A stretch of DNA of 64,000 nt. Source: Streptomyces sp. ISL-10 (GTDB lineage: Bacteria > Actinomycetota > Actinomycetes > Streptomycetales > Streptomycetaceae). The notes under the pieces are model-generated. The model saw only the letters and a list, made by a program, of their open reading frames with translations. It did not search any database and had not been told where the DNA came from. The DNA lies in contig NZ_JAGGOJ010000047.1 of assembly GCF_018614575.1 (NCBI RefSeq), positions 1-64,000 of the forward strand, written 5' to 3'. Positions 32,417-40,954 of the stretch are shown piece by piece (positions within the stretch are counted from its first letter, which is position 1; each line of letters starts with the position of its first letter). A program made the position numbers and the translations under genes.

Positions 32417-33466
32417 TCAGTTGTCGACTGCGGCCCGTGCCGGCAAGGTGACGATCATCTTGCCGGTGTTGTCGCCGCGGAGCATGCCGAGGAATGCCTC
32501 GACGTTGTTCTCGATGCCTTCCACGACGGTCTCCTCGTAGTGGAGTTTCCCGTCGCGGATCCAGCTGCCGACCTCCTGCACGAACTGCTGTTGCAGGTCG
32601 TTGTGGTCCGATACCAACAGGCCGCGCAGGGTGAGACGCTTGCCGATGGCGAGCGCGAGGTTGCGCGGGCCGGGGGTCGGCTCGGTGGCGTTGTACTGGG
32701 CGATGGCCCCGCACAGCGCCGCGCGGCCGTGCACGTTGAGGGCGCCGATCGCCGCCTCGAGGTGGTCGCCGCCGACGTTGTCGAAGTAGACGTCGATGCC
32801 ATCCGGGGCCGCGGCCTTGAGCTGCTCGGCCACCGGCGCCTTCTTGTAGTTGAAGGCGGCGTCGAAGCCGTACTTGCTGAGGAGGAGTTCCACCTTCTCG
32901 TCGGAGCCGGCGCTGCCGATGACCCGCTTGGCGCCCTTGAGCCGGGCGATCTGCCCGACCTTGCTGCCGACCGCACCGGCCGCGCCGGAGACGAAGACGG
33001 TGTCGCCCTCATGGAACTCCGCCACCCGCAGCAGGCCCGCATAGGCGGTCAGCCCGGGCATGCCGAGGACACCGAGGTACGTGCTCAGCGGAGCGTTCCC
33101 GGCGTCGACCTTCACAGCGTTCGCGGCGTCGAGGAGCGCGTACTCCCGCCAGCCGAGCCCATGCAGGACGTGATCACCCACTGCGATGGTGCCGGCGGAG
33201 GAGTCATCGCCCACGGCGACGACGACGCCGACCGCACCGCCGTCCATCGGCTGGTTCAGCTGGAAGGGAGGGACGTAGGACTTCACGTCGTTCATCCGGC
33301 CGCGCATGTACGGGTCGACCGACAAGTGCAGGTTGCGTACGAGGATCTGACCGGAGCCGGGCTCGGCGACCGGAACCTCGCGCAGGGCGAAGTCCTGCAG
33401 CCGGGGCACTCCGTTCGGGCGGGCGACCAGGTGCCATTCACGGCTGGTGGTGGGTAGAGCGCTCAT
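32417..33466 (-). CDS. NADP-dependent oxidoreductase, zinc-free MDR (curcumin/LTB4 reductase-like)
   Basis: A 349-residue MDR protein of the group that reduces the double bond of alpha,beta-unsaturated carbonyls. NLHLSVDPYMRGRMND is the subgroup N-terminal marker, VSGAAGAVGSKVGQIARLKG is the nucleotide loop, VIGSAGSDEKVELLLSKYGF selects NADP(H), and DVYFDNVGGDHLEAAI follows. ATG 33466 was preferred; GTG 33496 is possible but has no ribosome site. It is the last gene of the five-gene MarR-linked operon. Confidence 0.88.
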   Translation of the reverse strand: MSALPTTSREWHLVARPNGVPRLQDFALREVPVAEPGSGQILVRNLHLSVDPYMRGRMNDVKSYVPPFQLNQPMDGGAVGVVVAVGDDSSAGTIAVGDHVLHGLGWREYALLDAANAVKVDAGNAPLSTYLGVLGMPGLTAYAGLLRVAEFHEGDTVFVSGAAGAVGSKVGQIARLKGAKRVIGSAGSDEKVELLLSKYGFDAAFNYKKAPVAEQLKAAAPDGIDVYFDNVGGDHLEAAIGALNVHGRAALCGAIAQYNATEPTPGPRNLALAIGKRLTLRGLLVSDHNDLQQQFVQEVGSWIRDGKLHYEETVVEGIENNVEAFLGMLRGDNTGKMIVTLPARAAVDN

Positions 33467-33514
33467 GATGGGGACGTCTCTTTCTGTCGTGTTCACTGCA
33501 TGGCTGGAGGGGGA

Positions 33515-34834
33515 TCAGCTGAGCGGCTTGGCGAGGACGGCTTTGCGGTGGCTGAAGGTCTCGATGGAGTAGCGGCCGTGGTAGCTGCCCATGCCGCTTT
33601 CCCCGACGCCCCCGAACGGCAGGTCGGAGATGGTGAGATGGGCCAGCGGCAGCCCGAACCCGAGTCCGCCCGAGGAGGTTTCGGCAGTGAGCCGCTCCCG
33701 GGTGGTGTCCGATTCGGTGAACGCATACAGGGCCAGCGGCTTGTCGCGGTCGTTGATGAAGTCGATGGCCTCGTCGAGCCCAGGCACCTCGACGATCGGG
33801 AGGATCGGGCCGAAGATCTCCTCCTGCATGACGGGCGCGTCCGGTGACACCTCGGCCAGGACGGTCGGCGCGATGTACTTGGAATCCCGGTCGTGCGCAC
33901 CGCCGGTGACCTGGCGGCCGGATTCGAGGAGGGCGGTCAGCCGGTCGAAGTGGCGCTCGTTGACGATCCGGCCGTACTCCGGGGAGGCGGAGGCGTCCGG
34001 TCCGTACAGGCCCTCCACCGCCTTGGCCAGCGCTCCCTCAAGTGCGCGTGCGGTCTCGGGGTCGGTGAGGACGTAGTCGGGCGCGACGCAGGTCTGTCCG
34101 GCGTTGAGGAACTTCCCGGCCGCGAGGCGGGCGGCGACGGTGTCCAGATCGGTGCCCCGGTCCACGAACGCCGGGGACTTGCCGCCGAGTTCGAGGGTGA
34201 CGGGGGTGAGGTGCCGGGCGGCCGCGGCCATCACGATGCGGCCGACCGTGCCGTTGCCGGTGTAGAGGATGTGGTCGAAGCGCTGCTCGAGCAGGGCTGT
34301 GGTCTCCGGGACCCCGCCTTCGACCACGGCGACCGCGTCGGTGTCGAGGTACTGCGGCAGGAGGCGGGCCAGGGCGGCGGACGTGGCCGGGGCCAGTTCG
34401 CTGGGCTTGGCGACCACCGCGTTGCCCGCGGCCAGCGCACCGGCCACCGGGGCCAGCAGCAGCTGCGCCGGGTAGTTCCAGGGGGCGATGACCAGGACGA
34501 CGCCCAGCGGGTCGTACTGCGTCCAGGCACTCGCCTCCCCGATGAACGCGGGGACGGGGGCCTGTTCGGGGCGCAGCCAGTCGTCGAGATGCTCCAGGGT
34601 GTGGTCGATCTCGCGTATGACGAAGTCGATCTCGGTGCGGTAGGCCTCGGTGGAGCTCTTTCCCAAGTCGGCGTGGAGCGCCGCGGCGAACGTCTCCCCG
34701 TGTTCGGTGAGCAGGGTACGCATCCGGTGCAGCTGCCCGGTACGCCAGGCCACGGGCTTGGTGGTGCCGGCGCGGAAGGAGGCGCGCAGCCGGGCGACGA
34801 GCTCGGCGGGCTGCTCGGGCGCAGAGTGGTTCAT
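33515..34834 (-). CDS. Aldehyde dehydrogenase, class-3-like
   Basis: A 439-residue ALDH, short like class 3 enzymes. VIAPWNYPAQLLLAPVAGAL is the N-terminal cofactor motif, LELGGKSPAFVD carries the general-base Glu, FLNAGQTCVAPDYVL the catalytic Cys, and EEIFGPILPIVEV the C-terminal motif. It oxidises aldehydes to acids with NAD(P). ATG 34834 is 84 bases after the DJ-1-like stop. In this operon it probably detoxifies reactive aldehydes (inference). Confidence 0.9.
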   Translation of the reverse strand: MNHSAPEQPAELVARLRASFRAGTTKPVAWRTGQLHRMRTLLTEHGETFAAALHADLGKSSTEAYRTEIDFVIREIDHTLEHLDDWLRPEQAPVPAFIGEASAWTQYDPLGVVLVIAPWNYPAQLLLAPVAGALAAGNAVVAKPSELAPATSAALARLLPQYLDTDAVAVVEGGVPETTALLEQRFDHILYTGNGTVGRIVMAAAARHLTPVTLELGGKSPAFVDRGTDLDTVAARLAAGKFLNAGQTCVAPDYVLTDPETARALEGALAKAVEGLYGPDASASPEYGRIVNERHFDRLTALLESGRQVTGGAHDRDSKYIAPTVLAEVSPDAPVMQEEIFGPILPIVEVPGLDEAIDFINDRDKPLALYAFTESDTTRERLTAETSSGGLGFGLPLAHLTISDLPFGGVGESGMGSYHGRYSIETFSHRKAVLAKPLS

Positions 34835-34918
34835 GGTTCCCTCACAGGTGCGGTACGTGGACGGGGGCGCCGGCGCCGCGCCGCGGGGCAGGCCCGGACG
34901 CCGGCGTCGGCAGGGGAA

Positions 34919-35623
34919 TCAGCCGCGGTTCAGGATGTCGATGATGTTCCGGGCGAGCTGCTCGGAGGAGGCGGGGTTCTGGCCGGTGTGCAGATTGCGG
35001 TCCGCCACCACGTGCGCGCTGAACGGGGCGGCGGCGGCAAAGTCGGCACCGAGTTCCACCAGACGGTCCTGGAGCAGCCACGTGGCCTTGTCGGCGAAGC
35101 CGGCCAGGGTCTCCTCGGCGTTGGTGAAGCCGGTCATGCGGTAACCGGCGAACGGCCAGCTGCCGTCCTCGCGCCGGGCGGCGAGCAGGGCCGCGGGGGC
35201 GTGGCACAGCACCGCGAGCGGCTTGCCGGAGTCCAGCGCAGCGGTGAGCAGTCGGCCGGACGCGGCGTTGACGGCGAGGTCCTCCATGGGGCCGTGGCCA
35301 CCGGGGTAGAGGACGGCGGCGTACGCGTCGAGGTCGACGTCCTCGAGCTTGACCGGGTTCTCCAGGTCGGCGCGGATGGAAGCCAGGTACGCGGCGATGG
35401 CGTCGGCCTGCTCCTTGCCGCCGGTGGACTCGGCGGCGAGGCTGACGGCGTCGACGGTCGGAGCGACGCCGCCGGGCGTGGCGACGGTGACGTCGAATCC
35501 GGCCTCGCGCAACAGGCGGTGCGGTGTGGCGAGTTCCTCGGCCCAGTAGCCGGTGGGGTGCAGGGTGCCGTCGGCGAGTGTCCAGTGGTCGGAACCGGTG
35601 ACGACGAACAGAACTGCGGTCAC
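34919..35623 (-). CDS. DJ-1/PfpI superfamily protein, Hsp31/glyoxalase-III-like
   Basis: A 234-residue class I glutamine-amidotransferase-fold protein. The nucleophile elbow is LAVLCHAPAALL with the reactive Cys; DLDAYAAVLYPGGHGPMEDL holds the conserved GGHG, and the start MTAVLFVVTGSDHW is typical of the Hsp31-like group. Such proteins act on glyoxals or as stress chaperones. Its place among reductases and an aldehyde dehydrogenase supports an electrophile-stress role. Confidence 0.87.
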   Translation of the reverse strand: MTAVLFVVTGSDHWTLADGTLHPTGYWAEELATPHRLLREAGFDVTVATPGGVAPTVDAVSLAAESTGGKEQADAIAAYLASIRADLENPVKLEDVDLDAYAAVLYPGGHGPMEDLAVNAASGRLLTAALDSGKPLAVLCHAPAALLAARREDGSWPFAGYRMTGFTNAEETLAGFADKATWLLQDRLVELGADFAAAAPFSAHVVADRNLHTGQNPASSEQLARNIIDILNRG

Positions 35624-35721
35624 AACTGTCTCCTTCGAAGGGTGCGCGCGTCGCGCGGTGGTGGGGGGTCTTCTGGTCCGGCAGGGGGTGTGCCGGCGCC
35701 GGCGTACAGGCAGTGGGTGGC

Positions 35722-36648
35722 TCAGCCGATGGTGACGATCACCTTGCCGCGGGTGTGACCCTCCTGGTTGAGCCGCTGTGCGTCAGCGGCCTGCTCGAGC
35801 GGGAATGTCGCCGCCACGTCCACGCGCAGCTGCCCCCGCTCCGCGAGGACTGTGAGCGCCTCGAGGTCCTCGGCGTCGGGCCGGACGAAGACGTACCGGC
35901 CCCCGAGGCCGAGGACGGCGCCGTCGGCGACGGAGGCCAGGCGGCCGCCTTCGGCGAGCAGCCCGGGGGAGAGCTTCAGGGCCTCGCCGCCGATCAGATC
36001 GAGCACGGCGTTCACACCCTGCGTCGCCAGTGCCTTGACGCGGTCGGTCAGGCCCTCGCCGTAGGCGACCGGCTCCGCGCCCAGCCCGCGCAGGTAGTCG
36101 TGGTTGCGCTCGCTCGCCGTGCCGATGACGCGGGCGCCGAGCGTTCGGGCGATCTGTACGGCCAGAGAGCCGACCCCACCTGCCGCGGCGTGCACCAGTA
36201 CGGTGTCGCCGCTGCCCACGTTCAGGGCACGGGTCAGCGACTGGTAGGCGGTGAGACCTGCCAGCGGGATGCCGGCGGCCTCCTCGAAGGTGAGGTTGGC
36301 GGGCTTGCGGGCGAGCGTACGGATCGGGGCGGCGACGTACTCGGCGAAGGTGCCGCGGGAGACGAAGTCCTCACGGACGTAGCCGATCACTTCGTCGCCC
36401 GGGGCGAACTCGGTGACGCCGACGCCGACTTCTTCGACGACGCCTGCCACGTCCCAGCCGGGGACGACGGGGAAGACGGTGTCCATGATGCCGTCCAGGT
36501 AGCCGGCCTGGATCTTCCAGTCGACCGGGTTGACGGAGGCGGCCTTCACTCGGACCAGTACGGTGTCCGGGGCGAGCTTCGGGTTGGGGACGTCGCCGTA
36601 TTCCAGGACGTCCGGGCCGCCGTAGGCGCGGTAGGTGATGGCCTTCAT
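35722..36648 (-). CDS. NADPH:quinone oxidoreductase-like MDR protein
   Basis: A 308-residue zinc-free MDR protein. MKAITYRAYGGPDVLEYGDV is the family start, VPGWDVAGVVEEVG the substrate-domain motif, VLVHAAAGGVGSLAVQIART the nucleotide loop, and the C-terminus ends GKVIVTIG. It reduces quinones or enones with NADPH. ATG 36648 is preceded by AGGAGCACCACC. It follows the efflux gene by 74 bases in the operon. Confidence 0.9.
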   Translation of the reverse strand: MKAITYRAYGGPDVLEYGDVPNPKLAPDTVLVRVKAASVNPVDWKIQAGYLDGIMDTVFPVVPGWDVAGVVEEVGVGVTEFAPGDEVIGYVREDFVSRGTFAEYVAAPIRTLARKPANLTFEEAAGIPLAGLTAYQSLTRALNVGSGDTVLVHAAAGGVGSLAVQIARTLGARVIGTASERNHDYLRGLGAEPVAYGEGLTDRVKALATQGVNAVLDLIGGEALKLSPGLLAEGGRLASVADGAVLGLGGRYVFVRPDAEDLEALTVLAERGQLRVDVAATFPLEQAADAQRLNQEGHTRGKVIVTIG

Positions 36649-36722
36649 GGTGGTGCTCCTTGCTGTGGTGGTGCGGTCGTGCGGTGGTGCAGGATCGCGG
36701 TGGTGTTGGCTCGGGTGGGTCG

Positions 36723-38222
36723 TCAGGCAGCCGCGGTGGCGGCAGCCGGCTCGGGGGCCGGCTCGGCGGCGGGCCGGTGTTCCGCACGGGGCGCCTGCCG
36801 CTGCCGCTTCAGGCCGAGCAGCGCGATGGCCAGGACGGAGGCGAATGCGGCTCCGGCGATGGTGAAGCTCAGGGTGAACTGGCTCTCGGCGGGCAGCGGG
36901 GGCACTCCGGCCGGAAGGTTCTCGATGGTCCGGGAGGCGAGCAGCGTGGTGATCAGCGCACTGCCGATCGAGCTTCCGACCGAGCGGGAGATGGAGTTGA
37001 TGCCGTTGGCGACGCCGGTCTGGTGGGGCGGCACTCCCGCGACGATCAGTGCGGGCATCGCGGCGTAGCCGAGGCTGATGGCCGTTCCGACAGCCATTCC
37101 GGCGCCGATCACCGAGGGGGCCGAGGAGTGAGCGGCGGCCAGCCACGCGAAGCCGGCGGTGCCGATCACCGCGCTGAGCGCGAGGGTGAGGCGTGGGCCG
37201 ATCCTGCGGATCAGCAGGCCGCCGAACTGGGCGGCGACGAGGGAGGCGATCGTGCTGGGCAGCAGGTACTCGACCGAGGCGCGGAGAACGGATGCGCCGA
37301 AGCCGTAACCCGCGATGTCCTGCGGTATCTGAGCCAGATAGGAGACGCCGAGGAACTGGGCGAACATCCCGAATCCGACGAAGAGGCCCGCGAGGTTGCT
37401 GAACAGCACCGGGCGGTGGAGGAACATCCTCATGTCGACCAGCGGTTCGCGCACGCGGCTCTCGGCGAAGGCCCAGACACCGGCCATGACGACCGCTCCG
37501 GTGAAGCTGCCCAGAGTGCGGGCGGAGGTCCAGCCCCACTCGTGGCCCTGGGAGATCGGCAGGAGCAGAAGGACCAGGAAGAGCCCGAGAGTGAGGGCGC
37601 CGAGGATGTCGGTGCGCCCTCCGGTCTTGGTGCGGCTTGCCGGTACGAGGATGACGACGGCGATGAGTGTGACCAGAGCCAGCCCGGCGGCCAGCCAGAA
37701 GACGGGGTGGTAGTCGGCGTTCTCGCCACGGGTCAGCAGGCCGGTGGTGACCAGCGCGAAGCCGCTGCCGAACGCCAAGGTGCCGCTGACCAGGGACATC
37801 GCTCCGGGCAGCCGGTCGGCGGAGACCTCCTCACGGAGTACCGACAGCGCGAGCGGGAAGATCGCCGTGGCGGCTCCCTGGAGAACGCGGCCGACGATCA
37901 GCCACAGGAGCGAGTCGGTGGTGGCCGCCAGGACCGAGCCGGCGATCATCACCACCAGCACGCCGATGAGGGTCGGCTTCTTCCCGTGCTGGTCGCCCAG
38001 GCGGCCGAGCAGGGGGGTGAAGACGGCTGCGGAGAGCAGGGTCGCGGTCGTGACCCAGCTGACCTCGGCAGCACTGCTGCCGAGGCTGGTTCCGATCAGA
38101 CCCAGGATCGGGACCACCAGTGTCTGCATCATCGACACGACCATGGCGGCGAGGCTCAGGACGAGGACGACTGCGATCTCACGTCGATGTCGGCCGGGCG
38201 ACGGGGCAATGGTTCGGGACAC
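36723..38222 (-). CDS. MFS drug/metabolite exporter, DHA2 (14-helix) type
   Basis: A 499-residue membrane protein. It has the DHA2 layout: LGSSAAEVSWVTTATLLSAA, GRLGDQHGKKP, GRVLQGAATAIFPLALSVLR (motif C-like region), and GVANGINSISRSVGSSIGSA near the end. GTG 38222 has AAGAGAG five to six bases before it; an in-frame ATG at 38309 lies inside the operator region and is less likely. It is the first gene of the minus-strand operon, divergent from the MarR gene, so it likely exports the compound sensed by that regulator (inference). Confidence 0.87.
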   Translation of the reverse strand: MSRTIAPSPGRHRREIAVVLVLSLAAMVVSMMQTLVVPILGLIGTSLGSSAAEVSWVTTATLLSAAVFTPLLGRLGDQHGKKPTLIGVLVVMIAGSVLAATTDSLLWLIVGRVLQGAATAIFPLALSVLREEVSADRLPGAMSLVSGTLAFGSGFALVTTGLLTRGENADYHPVFWLAAGLALVTLIAVVILVPASRTKTGGRTDILGALTLGLFLVLLLLPISQGHEWGWTSARTLGSFTGAVVMAGVWAFAESRVREPLVDMRMFLHRPVLFSNLAGLFVGFGMFAQFLGVSYLAQIPQDIAGYGFGASVLRASVEYLLPSTIASLVAAQFGGLLIRRIGPRLTLALSAVIGTAGFAWLAAAHSSAPSVIGAGMAVGTAISLGYAAMPALIVAGVPPHQTGVANGINSISRSVGSSIGSALITTLLASRTIENLPAGVPPLPAESQFTLSFTIAGAAFASVLAIALLGLKRQRQAPRAEHRPAAEPAPEPAAATAAA

Positions 38223-38290
38223 GGGCGCTCTCTTCGGGGCGGGGAGGGGTGCGGTGGCGCCGGAGCCCGGAGGAGGGCTCACAGCTAGAT

Positions 38291-38347
38291 GCTTGATGAA
38301 CTCAAGCAACGAGCTCGACGGTAAACGTCAATGGTTGAGGAAGTCAA
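38291..38347. promoter_or_regulatory. Two MarR-type operator boxes between MFS and MarR genes
   Basis: GCTTGA-TGAAC-TCAAGC at 38291-38307 is a perfect inverted repeat, and TTGA-GGAAG-TCAA at 38335-38347 repeats the same core and spacing. Both lie in the divergent promoter region, fitting repression of both directions by the adjacent MarR protein. Confidence 0.6.
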
Positions 38348-38374
38348 ACTTTGAGCTTCACCTAGACTGGAGAC

Positions 38375-38845
38375 ATGTCCCGCACCCCCGCCCCGCACCC
38401 GGTACCCGAAACCCCTGACCCGAAGGGGAGCGACCCCACCCACGTCGAACTCCTGGAGCGCCTGGCGCGCGCTGCTGCCGGCTACTACCGGGACCTCGCC
38501 GCGGCGGCCGCGGTGCAGGGCCTCACCATGACGCAGGCCAAGATGCTCATCCTGCTCCGGCAGCCCCTGCCCATGCGCGCTCTCGCAGGCAAGCTCGCCT
38601 GCGACGCTTCCAACATCACCGGGCTTGTCGACCGGCTGGAGTCCCATGGACTGGTCTCCAGGCACCTCGACCCGGCCGACCGGCGGATCAAGAACGTGGT
38701 CGCGACGGAAAAGGGCTTGGAGGCGGTCCGTGTGATCCGCGCCGATATGCGGGCCACCTCGGCGGCCTTCAACCGTCTCGACGACGAGGGCCGCCGGAGC
38801 CTCTACGAGCTGCTGGGGCGCCTGCACCCGGACGAGACGGTCTGA
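38375..38845 (+). CDS. MarR-family regulator
   Basis: A 156-residue winged-helix regulator. LTMTQAKMLILLRQPLPMRA, LAGKLACDASNITGLVDRLE (recognition helix) and GLVSRHLDPADRRIKNVVAT (wing) are canonical. The N-terminal 20 residues are proline-rich and polar. Divergent orientation and the two TTGA-N5-TCAA boxes make it the likely repressor of the efflux/oxidoreductase operon on the other strand. The ligand is probably a phenolic, quinone or other electrophile (family-based inference). Confidence 0.9.
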   Translation: MSRTPAPHPVPETPDPKGSDPTHVELLERLARAAAGYYRDLAAAAAVQGLTMTQAKMLILLRQPLPMRALAGKLACDASNITGLVDRLESHGLVSRHLDPADRRIKNVVATEKGLEAVRVIRADMRATSAAFNRLDDEGRRSLYELLGRLHPDETV

Positions 38846-39060
38846 CCACAACGGCCGGGGTGTCCGCCCGGGTGTACGCGCGACCCGTGAGCGCGGTCGA
38901 AAGCAGAGATCGCCCGATGCCTGAAGGGCGCGTCCGCGCTGTCCACAGGCCCGTTTGCCCGCTACTCAGAGAGCGTCGGTGAACTGGGTCAGCGGGCGAG
39001 GCGGTTTGAGCTGCCCAGTGGCGGCGGCACAGATCTGGCGGCGCCGCCGACGAAGGCGCG

Positions 39061-39843
39061 TCAGTGGTGGTGGCCGTGCCGGCCGAGGGTCTCCACGGGG
39101 GTCGCGCCGGGGCGGGTCCACTGCGGCACGGGGCGACTGGTCGGGCCCCAGGTGGCGTACCCGTCCGCGTCCGAGCGCCAGAACCAGCACGGGCTGTGCC
39201 CCTCGGGCCAGCCCCCGGGGTTGTCCTCCCACGCTTCGCCGCGGCCGTAGGGCGTCATGTCGAGCAGGCCGAGAGACCCGTTGACCCGCTCGTTGCCACG
39301 GCCCGTCGTGGAGTAGGTGAGGAACACGCGGTCGCCGTCGCGCAGGAAGCAGGTGAGGTGACCCATGCTGCCGCCGACCGGCGCGTCCACGTCGCGCACC
39401 GAGTACCAGGGCTGGGTGTAGCCCATGAACTCGACGTAGGAGGCCACCTCGTCCGGGCGGCCCGTGGTCAGGATGGCGAACGAGACGCCGCGGGCGTTGA
39501 GGTAGACGGCGTCCTTCAGGTGCCAGGCCGTGGTGGTGCAGCCCTCGCACTGCCCCTGGTGCGGCGCGCCGTCGTACCACATGTGCTTGTAGACCACGAG
39601 CTCGTCGCGACCCTGGAACAGGTTCAGGAACGGGACCGGGCCGTCGGGTCCGATGACCTCGACCGTCCCGTCGAGCTCCACCATCGGCAGCCGGCGGCGG
39701 GCCGCGGCGATGGCGTCGCCCTCGTGGGTGTGGGCCTTCTCCCGGACCAGCAGCTCGTCACGGGCGGTCTGCCAGGTGGCCATGTCGACCACGGGCGGGC
39801 GGTCGGGCAGCGCGGTGGTCGGGTCGTCCGGCGTGGTCGTCAT
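39061..39843 (-). CDS. DUF899 family thioredoxin-like protein
   Basis: A 260-residue protein with RDELLVREKAHTHEGDAIAA, RRRLPMVELD, LFQGRDELVVYKHMW and QCEGCTTTAWHL, the features of DUF899 (thioredoxin-like fold, function unknown). LTCFLRDGDRVFLTYSTTGR and YGRGEAWEDNPGGWP complete the family pattern. The C-terminus is His-rich (HGHHH). It stands alone. The 215 bases after its stop, up to the MarR gene, hold a minus-strand coding-like tail (AAATGQLKPPRPLTQFTDAL) that I cannot assign. Confidence 0.85.
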   Translation of the reverse strand: MTTTPDDPTTALPDRPPVVDMATWQTARDELLVREKAHTHEGDAIAAARRRLPMVELDGTVEVIGPDGPVPFLNLFQGRDELVVYKHMWYDGAPHQGQCEGCTTTAWHLKDAVYLNARGVSFAILTTGRPDEVASYVEFMGYTQPWYSVRDVDAPVGGSMGHLTCFLRDGDRVFLTYSTTGRGNERVNGSLGLLDMTPYGRGEAWEDNPGGWPEGHSPCWFWRSDADGYATWGPTSRPVPQWTRPGATPVETLGRHGHHH

Positions 39844-40221
39844 GGTGTCCTCCGCGGTGTCCCGTGCCGGGCAGCGTCGTACGACGTCCTGTGGCGGTCA
39901 CCAGGACAGACTCGCGAACCGGCCGGAACTCATCGCAGCGGGGGCGCCCGCCCTCGGCCGATCCTGCACGGACCACATCGGGCTGACTCGTTCACAAACG
40001 CGCCCCCAGACGCACCTGGACGGACGGCCACCCGCGGCGGTCGGCGTCCGCGTTCGGACACTCCGACCAAGTCCTACTGGTGTGATGGGCTGTTGTTTCG
40101 CCTTGCGGAGACCCGTGAATTCACCCCCGTGCCGGGCGCGTACCGCAACAGAGCGACTACAGACGGCAATACCCTGTGCGCCGAGTCCCGTGTGGATGGG
40201 ACTGACGAAAGGAACGCCATC
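39844..40221. other. Divergent promoter region, no gene recognised
   Basis: About 380 bases between the DUF899 start and the secreted-protein start. It contains a short palindrome GTGAATTCAC near 40116. No coding region is evident. Confidence 0.4.
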
Positions 40222-40635
40222 GTGTCTGTACTTTCTCGTGTGGCCTTGGCTGCCGGACTCGCGGCTGTGTTGGTGGGCGGGGCCTTCGCGCCTGCGGCCC
40301 AGGCCGGGAGCGCCAAGGGCTCCAAGCACACCTACACCTGCAGCAACAGGGGCGGCGGCCCCAACCACACGGTCAACTGCTCCGGCCTGATCACCGTCAA
40401 CAATGTGCTGAACAACACCACCGTCACGGTCGGTGACATCAATGTCCTGACGGACAACCAGCTCGAAGACCTTGAGATCAACCTGGTCAACGCCGCGGAC
40501 AGCACCGTGAATCAGAATGTGGCGCTTCAGCTGCTCAAGCTGGAAGGGGCCGTCGTCAACACCTATGTGCAGGGGTTGGACAGCGCCCTCTTCACAGGCA
40601 GAGTGACCGTCTGCGCAATGAGGTTCTGCGTCTGA
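40222..40635 (+). CDS. Small secreted protein of unknown family with four cysteines
   Basis: GTG 40222 has GAAAGGA at 40207-40213, eight bases upstream. The 137-residue product has a signal peptide with probable cleavage after Ala28 (AAQA), giving a mature protein of about 109 residues. It contains Cys40, Cys53, Cys131 and Cys136, probably two disulfides, and an Asn/Val/Thr-rich middle (VNNVLNNTTVTVGDINVLTD) suggesting beta structure. No membrane anchor or sorting motif is present. I do not recognise the family. The DINVL segment is faintly like one in rodlins, but the rest is not. It is monocistronic. Confidence 0.75.
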   Translation: MSVLSRVALAAGLAAVLVGGAFAPAAQAGSAKGSKHTYTCSNRGGGPNHTVNCSGLITVNNVLNNTTVTVGDINVLTDNQLEDLEINLVNAADSTVNQNVALQLLKLEGAVVNTYVQGLDSALFTGRVTVCAMRFCV

Positions 40636-40954
40636 CGGTCTGTGGCTCAACGCATTCCCGCCGGTGGCCTGCATCGTGTGGGGAGCAAGGCCGATCGCAG
40701 GGTGCCGTCGAATCGGGAAAGCCGGCGGAGGCCAGGCGAGAACGAACGTCCTCCTTGGGAGCTGCCCCGCGCTGCCGCCATCAGACACGTCGCGTTCTGC
40801 GTCGTCCCGGCCGGCGACAACACATGACAGCGTGACGAGGTGCCGATCCGAACGGATCGGCCCTCTGCTCTGCCCCGTGACCGGAAGTCGCGGACGCCGC
40901 CCGCGTCCCGCCCCGGCCACGCGAGGCATCTCCGCGCGACGCCCGGGCCGGCGG
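40636..40954. other. Intergenic region, nothing recognised
   Basis: About 320 bases between the secreted-protein gene and the convergent end of the LAL regulator gene. No gene, repeat or clear terminator was found. Confidence 0.4.
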
